A stretch of 13,856 nucleotides of DNA, taken from the NCBI GenBank assembly GCA_030452275.1, contig JAKDMR010000022.1:1-13856 (forward strand), read 5' to 3'. The position numbers were made by a program, and so were the translations under genes. The stretch comes from Candidatus Nitrosocosmicus sp. Its GTDB lineage: Archaea > Thermoproteota > Nitrososphaeria > Nitrososphaerales > Nitrososphaeraceae. The notes beneath the pieces are model-generated. The model ran no database searches. It saw nothing but the letters and a program-made list of their open reading frames with translations, and had not been told where the DNA came from. Every line of letters starts with the position of its first letter. The stretch's first letter is position 1. Below, one piece after another: positions 6,628 to 13,403 of this stretch.

Positions 6628-7824
6628 CTAAGCAATAACTCTCCAATAGATATTTACCGCATCAGTTGAGCCAGACAATGTAGCATCAAACGTTACTGTG
6701 ATATTTGTAGCATCTACTACCCATGTTCTACCTGTAGAATGAGTAGAACAATCTATAAAAGCGTATGATGGAGTAGAACCTAATCCATGAGCAATAACAT
6801 ATTGTGTTGACCCTCCATCTCCTACCGCTTTTCCTGTTCTTTCACTGTCAAGAGAGGCCCATTCTACCGCGGTACCGGCTGCATTGGTTCTGACAACCTG
6901 CAATGCTGTTCCTGTAGGAGATAGATCTGTAACGGCATGTTGATGAGCTGAAGGGGTAAAGGTTGAAGGAACTGAAGTAAGTTTGGAATATGCAAGGTCT
7001 GTAATCCTGGAATCCCCTATACTTCCTGTTTGGTTTGCAATATTAAGCTGTCCTTCTACTACATCAATGTCTACGTTCTTGTTAGTTGCATCATCTGCTA
7101 TACTTACCCTGGAAGAAAGCGCTGCTATGGACTTTACATTTAATGCTGTTCCTGTTTTGGCCGGACTTGCTACTACCGATATGCCTCCTGTCCCCACGTT
7201 ACTAAGAGTATTAGCTTCGCCACCCGAAGCCCCTGGGGCAGCGGCAGGGACCCAGTTTGATCCATCCCAGGTCAAGACATGGTTAATAACGGGAGGGGTG
7301 GTAGTTGTGTCTGCATCGGTAAGGTCATCTATTGAACCCACTGCTGCGGCGGTAGGATTTGCTGATTGTAGTACAAACCAGTTTGATCCATCACATACTA
7401 ATGTTACAGCTTGATACTGTGCTGTTAATGAATATGTTGCAGATCCGTTTATTGTTTCAGAAGCATTTGCATCTATAATTACGGCGTTGGCAGTAGAATC
7501 TACTTTTATAATAGAATGTTGCTGTCCATTTCTATTATTAGCTGCAGGTAACGTTAGTGTAATTGGTGCACCAGTAGCATCTGCAAGTATAACAAAATTG
7601 TTATCAAAGACATTAGCAGTTGAAGTTCGTAATACTACTGCCAATTTTTCAATATCATCTTCTGAATGTGTATGATCTTTGCCTAAAATCTTGTCCCATG
7701 ATGTACCATTAAAGGTATAAAGTGAATCTGTGTCCCATAACAAAGAACCGGTGGGATATCCTGATGTAGGACGTTCTCCTGCTGTTACGATAACAAATCT
7801 TGGATTGATATTATATCTTGTCAT
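6628..7824 (-). CDS. Modular fibre-like protein, 398 residues
   Basis: Several short phage-fibre modules can be seen. Residues ~8-45 (GERPTSGYPTGSLLWDTDS, then FNGTSW) resemble the 'particle-attached label' motif at the N-terminus of many fibres. Residues ~72-152 form a beta module with TLTLPAANNRNGQQHSI and ending CDGSNWF. IDDLTDADTTTTPP...LTWDGSNWVP (165-192) is the familiar fibre linker. The middle is Ala/Ser/Thr/Gly-rich and probably trimeric beta. Residues ~337-398 share a domain with the tailspike encoded upstream (HGLGSTP, DATNITVT, IYWR). Three G(T/S)(S/N)W repeats occur (residues 40-43, 146-149, 188-191). It has the strongest ribosome-binding site in the window. It is likely a homotrimeric host-recognition fibre; whether it sits on tail or head is unknown. 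Confidence 0.65.
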   Translation of the reverse strand: MTRYNINPRFVIVTAGERPTSGYPTGSLLWDTDSLYTFNGTSWDKILGKDHTHSEDDIEKLAVVLRTSTANVFDNNFVILADATGAPITLTLPAANNRNGQQHSIIKVDSTANAVIIDANASETINGSATYSLTAQYQAVTLVCDGSNWFVLQSANPTAAAVGSIDDLTDADTTTTPPVINHVLTWDGSNWVPAAAPGASGGEANTLSNVGTGGISVVASPAKTGTALNVKSIAALSSRVSIADDATNKNVDIDVVEGQLNIANQTGSIGDSRITDLAYSKLTSVPSTFTPSAHQHAVTDLSPTGTALQVVRTNAAGTAVEWASLDSERTGKAVGDGGSTQYVIAHGLGSTPSYAFIDCSTHSTGRTWVVDATNITVTFDATLSGSTDAVNIYWRVIA

Positions 7825-7833
7825 TTTTTATTA

Positions 7834-7844
7834 TCCTCCTCCTC
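7834..7844 (-). promoter_or_regulatory. Strong Shine-Dalgarno site for the modular fibre gene
   Basis: The minus strand reads GAGGAGGAGGA, ending 9 nt before the ATG at 7824. It is the clearest ribosome-binding site in the window and stands out because most neighbouring starts lack one. It lies in the 41-base spacer after the tailspike gene, so the fibre is probably translated independently and at a high level rather than by coupling. Confidence 0.7.
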
Positions 7845-7865
7845 ATCTCTATTTCGGTAATCATA

Positions 7866-8987
7866 TCATCCCACATTAGCTCTCCATAGTAGTTTAACAT
7901 TGTTTTGGTTATTTACTGTTGCTGGTGATGGAGGGGTTCCAGTATATGTAACTATAATGTTGGTAGCATCTGCAGTATAGGAGATAGGTGATGTCCGTGC
8001 ATCTCTTGAAATAGGTTCTACTGAATACAGTGTTGGAGTCACTCCTTTACCGTGCGGAATATTAAAAGTTCTGGTAACGCCATCACCATTAGTTTGGTAA
8101 AGTTCTGTTATGGTTGTCAGTAAGGGTTTAGGTCCGTGTGCATCAATATGTCGGACCTCTCCTTTTAGAGCCTGATTGTCCATGAATATGGTCATGATAC
8201 CTCCAAGAATGAGCTGGTTTGTACTGTACGGAGTGAATTCGGCCGTATATGGATTGGGCTGTACAGATGAATTAAAGTCCCACACTTCACATCCTGAATA
8301 AATATGGTTGTTTCCATGAATATTTTTCCAGCCTTTTTCTGTCCCGCTGTAATACTGTATCATTACCTTATCAAATGTCATTGAAGATGTCCAGATTGCA
8401 TCGGTGATTAAAGCATCCTTTCTCCATTCTACTCCTGCAGATTTAGGATTCATGAATGTCATATTTCGAAATGTGTTTGATGTCATCCAACTCGAGTCTA
8501 CAAGCCAGTCAAATAAAAGTCCTACATTACAATTATAGAAAGTTAGATCTCTGATATGATCGCCAGAAACACCGATATTTGCAGAATTGGCTTTGTAATG
8601 AATTCCTGTCCAGAGTTTTTGAGGTGTAAAACCAACCTCATCTATCCGCATTCCACCTACAGTGTTCATCCAGAAACTGTTCTCATCTCCTACGGCGTTG
8701 GCACCCAGATCCATGATAAACATATCTCCAGCATATCCATTTGGAACTGTTAATCTTGTTTTGAAACTACTTTCTATACTTGTCTGACCTTTCCAATTTA
8801 GACCTGAAAAAGAACCGGACAAAATGTATTGAGTATCCGCCCACTTGATTGACCCTCTTCTATCCAAAGAAGCCTGCAAAACTGTTTCTGGAGTGGTGGA
8901 TGATTCTGATATTACTTGTCCATCACTTGTTTCACATGTGTATATTCCGTCTGATGTCTTGTACACTATAGAATCAAAAGCGTTCAT
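7866..8987 (-). CDS. Tailspike-like protein with probable right-handed beta-helix, 373 residues
   Basis: Residues ~70-290 show the short, regularly spaced beta strands and Asn/Gly turns of a pectate-lyase-type beta-helix, for example IRDLTFYNCNVGLLFD and NTFRNMTFMNPKSAGVEW, with WKNIHGNNHIYSGCEVWDFN. The N-terminal ~60 residues (ETVLQASLDRRGSIKWADTQY) look like the cap or attachment part. Residues ~301-373 are a separate C-terminal domain shared with the modular fibre gene (HGKGVTP, DATNIIVT, LLWR). Such proteins bind and often cleave cell-surface polysaccharide. Acidic residues that might be catalytic are present, but I cannot assign an active site by eye. The start overlaps the previous stop (TAATG). 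No signal peptide or membrane segment is present. Confidence 0.6.
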   Translation of the reverse strand: MNAFDSIVYKTSDGIYTCETSDGQVISESSTTPETVLQASLDRRGSIKWADTQYILSGSFSGLNWKGQTSIESSFKTRLTVPNGYAGDMFIMDLGANAVGDENSFWMNTVGGMRIDEVGFTPQKLWTGIHYKANSANIGVSGDHIRDLTFYNCNVGLLFDWLVDSSWMTSNTFRNMTFMNPKSAGVEWRKDALITDAIWTSSMTFDKVMIQYYSGTEKGWKNIHGNNHIYSGCEVWDFNSSVQPNPYTAEFTPYSTNQLILGGIMTIFMDNQALKGEVRHIDAHGPKPLLTTITELYQTNGDGVTRTFNIPHGKGVTPTLYSVEPISRDARTSPISYTADATNIIVTYTGTPPSPATVNNQNNVKLLWRANVG

Positions 8988-10123
8988 TACTGTGTAAACA
9001 CCTCGTTATAGTATATCTTGTTGTTTATCAGAGTGCCCATTACAGATTCAACTATATCGTGATAGTATAGGTCCGATGTTTGTGCAGGAATCCGGGTAGT
9101 TATATCGCCCGTTCCTTGTAAAGTTCCTTTATCGCCTGTAGTATCCATATCCCATAACGACCACGTAAATTTTTTAGGGACAGATGTGTCATTTGCTTCT
9201 AGTTCCAATATATAATTTGTTGCAACTAAGGGTAAATTAATAGAAGTAGAATCTTTAACACATGTTCCTGAAGCATCATTATGATAGACAAAAAACTGGG
9301 TATCTGCGCCTCCATGACCGAATAAGAAACATGACTCGTTTGAAGCAACAGGAACGGTATCGGAAGCATCCAAAAGTCGGGCTGGCCCAAACCCCTTGAA
9401 AATCCTTCTATTGGATAAAGAATTGTTATCGAAAATGAATACAAATCTAAACAGTGCATTTTTAAATCGTTTTGTGATTGGAGCATCAAATTTTACTACG
9501 CCTGCAATATCGTTATTGGATCCAGATAGAGTCTGCCAAATATTATAATTTCCCCTATTATTACTAACAGAATCAAGTTGATTTCCTAGACCAACCAAAC
9601 CGGATAAAAGACCTGTCGCATCTATACCTCTCTGTAGTGTGCAGGTATAGTTACCATATCTAGATAGCCTGAAAAATGAGTTTGCCTGTATGTCTATTTT
9701 TTTCTGTGTTATTGTCTGTGAATCATTGGTATACAAAGTATCATTAGGTAGCTTGGCCTTGTCTGTTATCTGAGATAGTGATGAATCAGGGATATTTGTT
9801 ACAGTGTTTAGACTTGAATCAATGGTTTTGTTGGTCAGGGTTTGAACAGTATCGGCAAATAACATCTCTTCGTTTCCACCCAAGGTAGGAATAGTTATGA
9901 TCCAGTCCGCGGCCTCGGCAGAAGTAGCAATCTTTATCTTGTTAGATCCAGATGAATCCCTAAGGACTAACTTATTGCTGTTAAAGGACCATTCATTGTC
10001 TATTACGATATCAAGTGTAAGATCCTGACCGTTTAAGATGTTGTTGATCTTGTCAAGGTCATCACCACCAAATCTTAAAGGTGTACCCGCATCATTAATC
10101 CCTAATACTTTAAAACTAGACAT
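8987..10123 (-). CDS. Tail-fibre-like structural protein with TLTNKT motif, 378 residues
   Basis: DTVQTLTNKTIDSSLNTVTN (residues 91-110) is the classic repeat found in phage fibre and other structural proteins, and a degenerate second copy, DSQTITQKKID, occurs at 134-144. The N-terminus (FKVLGINDAGTPLRFGGDDLDKIN, quoted only as FKVLGINDAGTPLRFGG) looks like a virion attachment region. From about residue 155 to 378 the chain is a beta-rich globular domain with aromatic and Asn/Asp loops, possibly a lectin- or LamG-like jelly roll binding sugars or S-layer glycans. Its stop shares a base with the start of the tailspike gene, so the two are coupled and probably made in fixed proportion. It follows the C1A peptidase gene by 44 bases. 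A trimeric adhesion protein is likely; the exact fold is not certain. Confidence 0.62.
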   Translation of the reverse strand: MSSFKVLGINDAGTPLRFGGDDLDKINNILNGQDLTLDIVIDNEWSFNSNKLVLRDSSGSNKIKIATSAEAADWIITIPTLGGNEEMLFADTVQTLTNKTIDSSLNTVTNIPDSSLSQITDKAKLPNDTLYTNDSQTITQKKIDIQANSFFRLSRYGNYTCTLQRGIDATGLLSGLVGLGNQLDSVSNNRGNYNIWQTLSGSNNDIAGVVKFDAPITKRFKNALFRFVFIFDNNSLSNRRIFKGFGPARLLDASDTVPVASNESCFLFGHGGADTQFFVYHNDASGTCVKDSTSINLPLVATNYILELEANDTSVPKKFTWSLWDMDTTGDKGTLQGTGDITTRIPAQTSDLYYHDIVESVMGTLINNKIYYNEVFTQ

Positions 10124-10167
10124 CTATATAGTTTCAAAATCTAATTAAGAAAGAATGAGAAGTAATA

Positions 10168-11064
10168 CTAGAATTTCTCTATTAGTCTTACGGACCAAAA
10201 GTCCATGGCCAGGTCAGAGTTTAGAAGATAGTCGTAGGGCATGGTAAAGTATCCTTTGTTTCCCCATTCTTTTCCCCAAGAATTAACACAGATAAACCTA
10301 TTTTCTATATCCGAGTAACCTACTGCCACTACAGCATGACCGCCTTTGTATTCCTCTCCTTGTTTAGGCAGGTTAGCAATACCCGTATCTTCAGTTAGAT
10401 CAGAATAGAATGATTCATAGACCTGGAATCCAAATACGAAAGGATAGCCTTGGGCTAAGCAGCCTTTTAACTGTTCTAAGGATTGAGGTATTCTCTTGTA
10501 TTCTAACACTTGATGATCTAACGCTTTCTTGTACAACTCGGGATCGGGCTTTACATTGACTTTCATTGGGTCAAATGGCCAGTAACCCCTTTCGGTCCCC
10601 AAGTGCTTTCTTTGTTCAGATACCACCCCCTCGTTGTTGATTGACTTGAATGCGTCTCTTATTACGGCCCCTTGATCCTCTTTTTCTATGCCTCTTATCT
10701 TTCGAGCATTGTAGTAAATGAACAACCGAGAAGGGATAAACATATTATCTTTAGATACTTGCTGTATTCTCAAGCCTGATTCAAAGACTGTAGCAACAGA
10801 GTTACCTACACAACTATTAGTTTGAAGTTGATTAAAGATATAATGTGTTTGTATAGCACTTTGTTTATCACTATCTGGACCACATGGACCATCCTTATCT
10901 TTGCTGCCTTTCCTTAGGTCTACTGATTCAGGTAGTTGTTCTAAGAGCTGCTTGGGAGCACTAAAGATATGATCTCTATTATCTGAAGGGTCAGGTATCC
11001 ATCCTAGTTTTCTGTGTTTTGGTTTTCCTTTTTTATCTAAATTATTTCTATCTACACCAGACAT
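10168..11064 (-). CDS. Papain-like C1A cysteine peptidase
   Basis: The catalytic set of clan CA family C1 is intact. Gln79 (oxyanion hole) and Cys85 lie in NQLQTNSCVGNSV with the papain spacing of six residues. His243 is in GGHAVVAVGY, and Asn261 in CVNSWGKEWGNKGYF, the typical NSWG signature. The N-terminal LGWIPDPSDNRDH (residues 20-32) followed by LPESVDLR matches the short pro-region and mature start of prokaryotic and viral C1A enzymes. Full length is 298 residues, with no signal peptide. It is encoded directly upstream of the fibre and tailspike genes. It could mature fibres or capsid proteins, break down the host S-layer during entry or exit, or act on host proteins; the context favours a virion-linked role. 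The family call is very secure, the substrate unknown. Confidence 0.9.
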   Translation of the reverse strand: MSGVDRNNLDKKGKPKHRKLGWIPDPSDNRDHIFSAPKQLLEQLPESVDLRKGSKDKDGPCGPDSDKQSAIQTHYIFNQLQTNSCVGNSVATVFESGLRIQQVSKDNMFIPSRLFIYYNARKIRGIEKEDQGAVIRDAFKSINNEGVVSEQRKHLGTERGYWPFDPMKVNVKPDPELYKKALDHQVLEYKRIPQSLEQLKGCLAQGYPFVFGFQVYESFYSDLTEDTGIANLPKQGEEYKGGHAVVAVGYSDIENRFICVNSWGKEWGNKGYFTMPYDYLLNSDLAMDFWSVRLIEKF

Positions 11065-11103
11065 ATAATACTAGAACAAATAGAGTAGCGGTATTGATAG
11101 AAA

Positions 11104-11379
11104 CTAATTATACAACATTTGATACTCTATTATTAATCTAACAGAACCATTCTCAAAGACTACTTGATCATATTTGTCGTGATGTATGTTCGTAGATAAT
11201 TTAGCAGATATAACATTGACCTCATCAGGATTGCCAGTAGTTACATTCTTGATACTAACAGAATCGGATTCTACATTATGAACTACTGTTAACTCTATGG
11301 GATTTGTGTTCTTTACTATCTGGATTATGTATGGTGATTTGACTACTATGTGGATTGTGTCCTTACTTAGATTAGACAT
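11104..11379 (-). CDS. Small beta-rich hypothetical protein, 91 residues
   Basis: No family is recognised. Alternating Val/Ile strands (IHIVVKSPYIIQIVKN, IELTVVHNV, VNVISAKLST, VRLIIEYQMLY) suggest a compact beta-sandwich or barrel with few helices. There are no cysteines, no membrane segment and no catalytic motif. It lies 15 bases after the 59-residue Cys/His-rich gene and 39 bases before the C1A peptidase gene. Such a small all-beta protein next to a cysteine peptidase could be an inhibitor, a pro-domain-like partner or a minor virion protein; position is the only hint. Confidence 0.55.
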   Translation of the reverse strand: MSNLSKDTIHIVVKSPYIIQIVKNTNPIELTVVHNVESDSVSIKNVTTGNPDEVNVISAKLSTNIHHDKYDQVVFENGSVRLIIEYQMLYN

Positions 11380-11394
11380 TAAAATAAAGAAATA

Positions 11395-11574
11395 TTATGC
11401 AGAGCTAAAAGGATTGTCTTGTATGTCTTTCTTGCATCTAGAACAATAGTAGAAATATGAATCAGATTTAGAGAAATGTCTATGTTTATCACATATCATT
11501 CTAAAACAGATCTTGCACATTATAGTAGCCTTTCTAATACAGTATCTGGAACCTACACAGAAATACTCAATCAT
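11395..11574 (-). CDS. Cys/His-rich miniprotein (zinc-binding), 59 residues
   Basis: The frame starts with ATG at 11574 and ends with TAA at 11395. The ATG overlaps, as ATGA, the stop of the start-less frame upstream. Seven cysteines and two histidines are arranged as CVGSRYC, CKICFRMICDKHRH and CSRC, giving two or more CxxC-type pairs suited to one or two zinc sites, in a RING- or treble-clef-like layout. The remainder is basic and aromatic. Small zinc-finger proteins are common in archaeal viruses, often as DNA- or protein-binding regulators. The dense packing on both sides and the clean metal-ligand pattern argue that it is real despite its size. Confidence 0.6.
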   Translation of the reverse strand: MIEYFCVGSRYCIRKATIMCKICFRMICDKHRHFSKSDSYFYYCSRCKKDIQDNPFSSA

Positions 11575-11654
11575 TTTAGATCTTTATCATAACCTGTAAC
11601 TTTACCTTTAGTGAAATCCCTTTCTATATTTCCATATATGATATTTACAAGTGG
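11571..11654 (-). pseudogene. Start-less remnant resembling the 3' end of the 73-residue gene
   Basis: Directly after the stop of the 69-residue zinc-ribbon gene, the same frame stays open for 27 codons before a TGA overlapping the next ATG. It contains ERDFTKGKVTGYDKDLK, which matches QRHCDFTKGAVVGYEKK at the C-terminus of the 73-residue protein. At the DNA level 11585-11620 and 11869-11904 agree at 27 of 36 positions by my hand alignment. There is no ATG, GTG or TTG start in this frame. In both places the tail ends at an ATGA junction with a downstream zinc-binding gene. It is best read as the leftover of a tandem duplication of a two-gene unit. A readthrough extension of the 69-residue protein or a frameshifted intact gene are alternatives. 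Confidence 0.45.
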
Positions 11655-11864
11655 TCATTTCTTTTTCTCTCCGCAATTTGTGCAATAACGATCTTTTACC
11701 CAAAGTGTATGACATTTCCTACAAAAGGATTCAGGATTAAGATACATCACACCAGTATATACAAATGCTAATGGAAATATATCCTCTATACTCAATTCTC
11801 CTCTCTCTATCTTTTCCAAGTCTTGATACCTAAATAAAGAGGCGTAGTTTAATATACTATTCAT
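11655..11864 (-). CDS. Small zinc-ribbon protein, 69 residues
   Basis: The C-terminal 22 residues contain FCRKCHTLW and RYCTNCGEKKK, two CxxC pairs about 14 residues apart, which define a minimal zinc ribbon. The N-terminal 45 residues are helical and amphipathic (LFRYQDLEKIERGELSIED) and might bind a partner. The ATG overlaps the stop of the 73-residue gene (ATGA). Its own TGA is followed by an open in-frame extension carrying a sequence like the end of its upstream neighbour. Zinc ribbons of this size often contact nucleic acid or transcription proteins, but the role here is unknown. Confidence 0.65.
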   Translation of the reverse strand: MNSILNYASLFRYQDLEKIERGELSIEDIFPLAFVYTGVMYLNPESFCRKCHTLWVKDRYCTNCGEKKK

Positions 11865-12082
11865 TTCTTCTCATATCCTACAACTGCCCCTTTAGTAAAA
11901 TCACAATGTCTCTGCCCCCACTCGGTCAATTCTATTTCTCCTGTTGTTAAATCAAAATCCATATCTTCATAACATACACCGTACAGATCGGTAAACATAC
12001 CTAGTATATGTCTAGCCATTTTGGTTTTATCCACAAATTCCATCAGGTGATTTGTTTCTACCATTCCAGGTGGTTTCATCAT
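11861..12082 (-). CDS. Small hypothetical protein, 73 residues
   Basis: No family is recognised. The protein is acidic in the middle (YEDMDFDLTTGEIELTEWGQ), with a helical N-terminal half (LMEFVDKTKMARHILGMFTDLYG) and a conserved-looking tail, CDFTKGAVVGYEKK. A version of that tail recurs about 280 bases downstream in a start-less frame, which suggests it is under selection or was recently copied. The tandem ATG start lies 1 nt after the stop of the minor head gene, and its stop overlaps the zinc-ribbon gene's start, so all three are probably coupled. It may be a small accessory of head assembly, inferred from position only. Confidence 0.6.
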   Translation of the reverse strand: MMKPPGMVETNHLMEFVDKTKMARHILGMFTDLYGVCYEDMDFDLTTGEIELTEWGQRHCDFTKGAVVGYEKK

Positions 12083-12083
12083 G

Positions 12084-13013
12084 TTAGATCCTCAACTTTA
12101 GTAGACGGCATCTACAAAATGCATGTGTTAACTGATCGGGTAACGGTATAAGGTTTATTTCTTTCATGGTCCATATAACGCCGTCTAGAGGCCTACAGTA
12201 CTTTTTGCAGACCTTGTCATCTCGAGCGGTCATCCATATGAATACGTATCTATCGGTCATGATATTGGAAAAGAAGGCTTCATCATCTAATGTATCAAAT
12301 ATAGTAGTAAAGTCAGAATTCTCCTTGAGTTCAGAATATCCCTTTATGGCTAGCAGAGCAGATAGGGATTCCGGACCGTATCCCAATACAGGCTGTAAGG
12401 CTGCGGTCTCTGCTACTGTTTGACTGTTAGGATTGTTCTTGTCTAATACTTGCAATACCTGTCTTGTCTTTTCCTTGGTTGCCTCCATCATTACAAATGT
12501 GGCTATCTCTGCGGCAAGGGTGTCGACTATGAATTCTACCCCTATTGGGGGTCTGGCAGGATCTCTTGAGAGCAAGAACTTTTCTATCCTACCCCATATT
12601 CTTCTTGAGTAGCTGCTTGTGTATTGTCTAATGAGAGCCAAATCCCTGTCTGTAGTAAAATATGTAAGGGTGGGTAGCTCATCAAACTTTGTGCCGTATG
12701 CTCCTCCTAGCCTATAGATCTCTTCAATGTTGGCTCGGAAAACGGTTGAGAATAGAAAGCCATACTTTCGTTTTAGGTCTGGTAGTCTAGGTTTAACAGT
12801 GTTTTCAATCTCGTTTTTAACCATGTATTTTAGTATAGCTAGTAAGGAACGATTTAGCTTCTTCTCTAGCTTTAACAGTTCTATAGATTCCCGAGTATCT
12901 TCTAGTTCTTTACCCAGTAATACAGCAGAAGTGTTAGTCATCTTACGATGTGTTAATAGAATGTTCTGTATTGTAGGAGTAGTAGTAGTAGGATTATCCT
13001 GTATTTGACTCAT
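12084..13013 (-). CDS. Mu F / SPP1 gp7-like minor head protein
   Basis: The C-terminal ~50 residues carry the hallmark of phage Mu F-like minor head proteins: FIWMTARDDKVCKKYCRPLDG (the core is TARDDKVCKKYC) followed by LTHAFCRCRL. The potential ligands are Cys269, Cys273, His297, Cys300 and Cys302. The preceding ~210 residues are mostly helical, with basic segments and a charged early helix (residues 37-75), as in the family. Such proteins associate with the portal inside the procapsid and can be carried into the virion. The length (309) is within the usual range. The ATG overlaps the upstream gene by 20 bases, in a different frame. The portal gene normally lies just upstream, which would be beyond the right edge here after several tiny genes. 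Confidence 0.78.
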   Translation of the reverse strand: MSQIQDNPTTTTPTIQNILLTHRKMTNTSAVLLGKELEDTRESIELLKLEKKLNRSLLAILKYMVKNEIENTVKPRLPDLKRKYGFLFSTVFRANIEEIYRLGGAYGTKFDELPTLTYFTTDRDLALIRQYTSSYSRRIWGRIEKFLLSRDPARPPIGVEFIVDTLAAEIATFVMMEATKEKTRQVLQVLDKNNPNSQTVAETAALQPVLGYGPESLSALLAIKGYSELKENSDFTTIFDTLDDEAFFSNIMTDRYVFIWMTARDDKVCKKYCRPLDGVIWTMKEINLIPLPDQLTHAFCRCRLLKLRI

Positions 13014-13200
13014 TATCTAGTATCATGAATCCTACTCTATTATCTTTTAATATTTGTAGTTGTAATCCTGTAACATAGTATTTTAAAGAACCGTAGTTAT
13101 GATCTCGGAATCCCCATTGTTTATTTCTAGGATTATATAATCTTAGTAAACCTAGTCCTTTAGTTGCTTCAAATACAGTATAGAATTCAATATGTTTCAT
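12994..13200 (-). CDS. Small hypothetical protein, 68 residues
   Basis: No family is recognised. It is basic and aromatic, with probable beta strands (HIEFYTVFEATKGLGLLRLY, LKYYVTGLQLQILKDNRVGF) and no cysteines. I chose the ATG at 13200, which overlaps the previous gene by 14 bases; a GTG three codons earlier (13209) is the alternative. Its 3' end overlaps the minor head gene by 20 bases in another frame, a compact arrangement typical of virus genomes and an argument that both frames are real. Its function is unknown. Confidence 0.55.
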   Translation of the reverse strand: MKHIEFYTVFEATKGLGLLRLYNPRNKQWGFRDHNYGSLKYYVTGLQLQILKDNRVGFMILDNESNTG

Positions 13201-13402
13201 GATGTTCACTTAATCTATCTTGTTCTGGGAATAATGAATCAGATAGTTGATCCAATACTTTACCCAGTATATTTCTCTGCTTGGGACTGAGATCACCATG
13301 TCTAACATAGTATTCATACCAATATGCTAAGACCATATAGAAATCTGTAAACTCTCCAGGTTCCAGCTTTACAGTCAATTCGGTAATTTGTTTAGGCTGC
13401 AT
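13187..13402 (-). CDS. Small hypothetical protein, 71 residues
   Basis: No family is recognised. It is mostly helical: an aromatic segment (FTDFYMVLAYWYEYYVRHG) leads into an amphipathic helix (SPKQRNILGKVLDQLSDSLF) and a polar tail. There is no membrane helix, because the aromatic stretch is interrupted by charged and polar residues. The ATG follows the stop of the 39-residue zinc-ribbon gene by 1 nt. The gene belongs to the string of tiny coupled genes preceding the minor head protein. Confidence 0.58.
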   Translation of the reverse strand: MQPKQITELTVKLEPGEFTDFYMVLAYWYEYYVRHGDLSPKQRNILGKVLDQLSDSLFPEQDRLSEHHETY

Positions 13403-13403
13403 G

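Noticed and set aside
6983..7414. Plus-strand 143-codon frame opposite the modular fibre
   Set aside because: Its Pro/Ala/Ser/Val-rich translation mirrors the Gly/Ala/Thr-rich fibre codons on the other strand. It is a shadow.
7804..7857. 17-codon minus-strand frame before the modular fibre
   Set aside because: It overlaps the fibre start and contains the Shine-Dalgarno as Arg codons. It is more simply explained as a ribosome-binding leader.
9226..9489. Minus-strand 87-codon frame inside the TLTNKT fibre gene
   Set aside because: Fully nested in the fibre gene, hydrophobic by frame shift, and without an independent start context.
11609..11659. 16-codon minus-strand frame beginning with ATG at the stop of the 69-residue gene
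   Set aside because: It has an ATGA overlap but stops after 16 codons, has no motif, and lies across the better-explained remnant frame.
12166..13008. Plus-strand frames of 85 and 93 codons opposite the minor head gene
   Set aside because: They are antisense to the gene carrying the Mu F-like Cys/His signature; the Ser-rich translations are typical of shadow frames.
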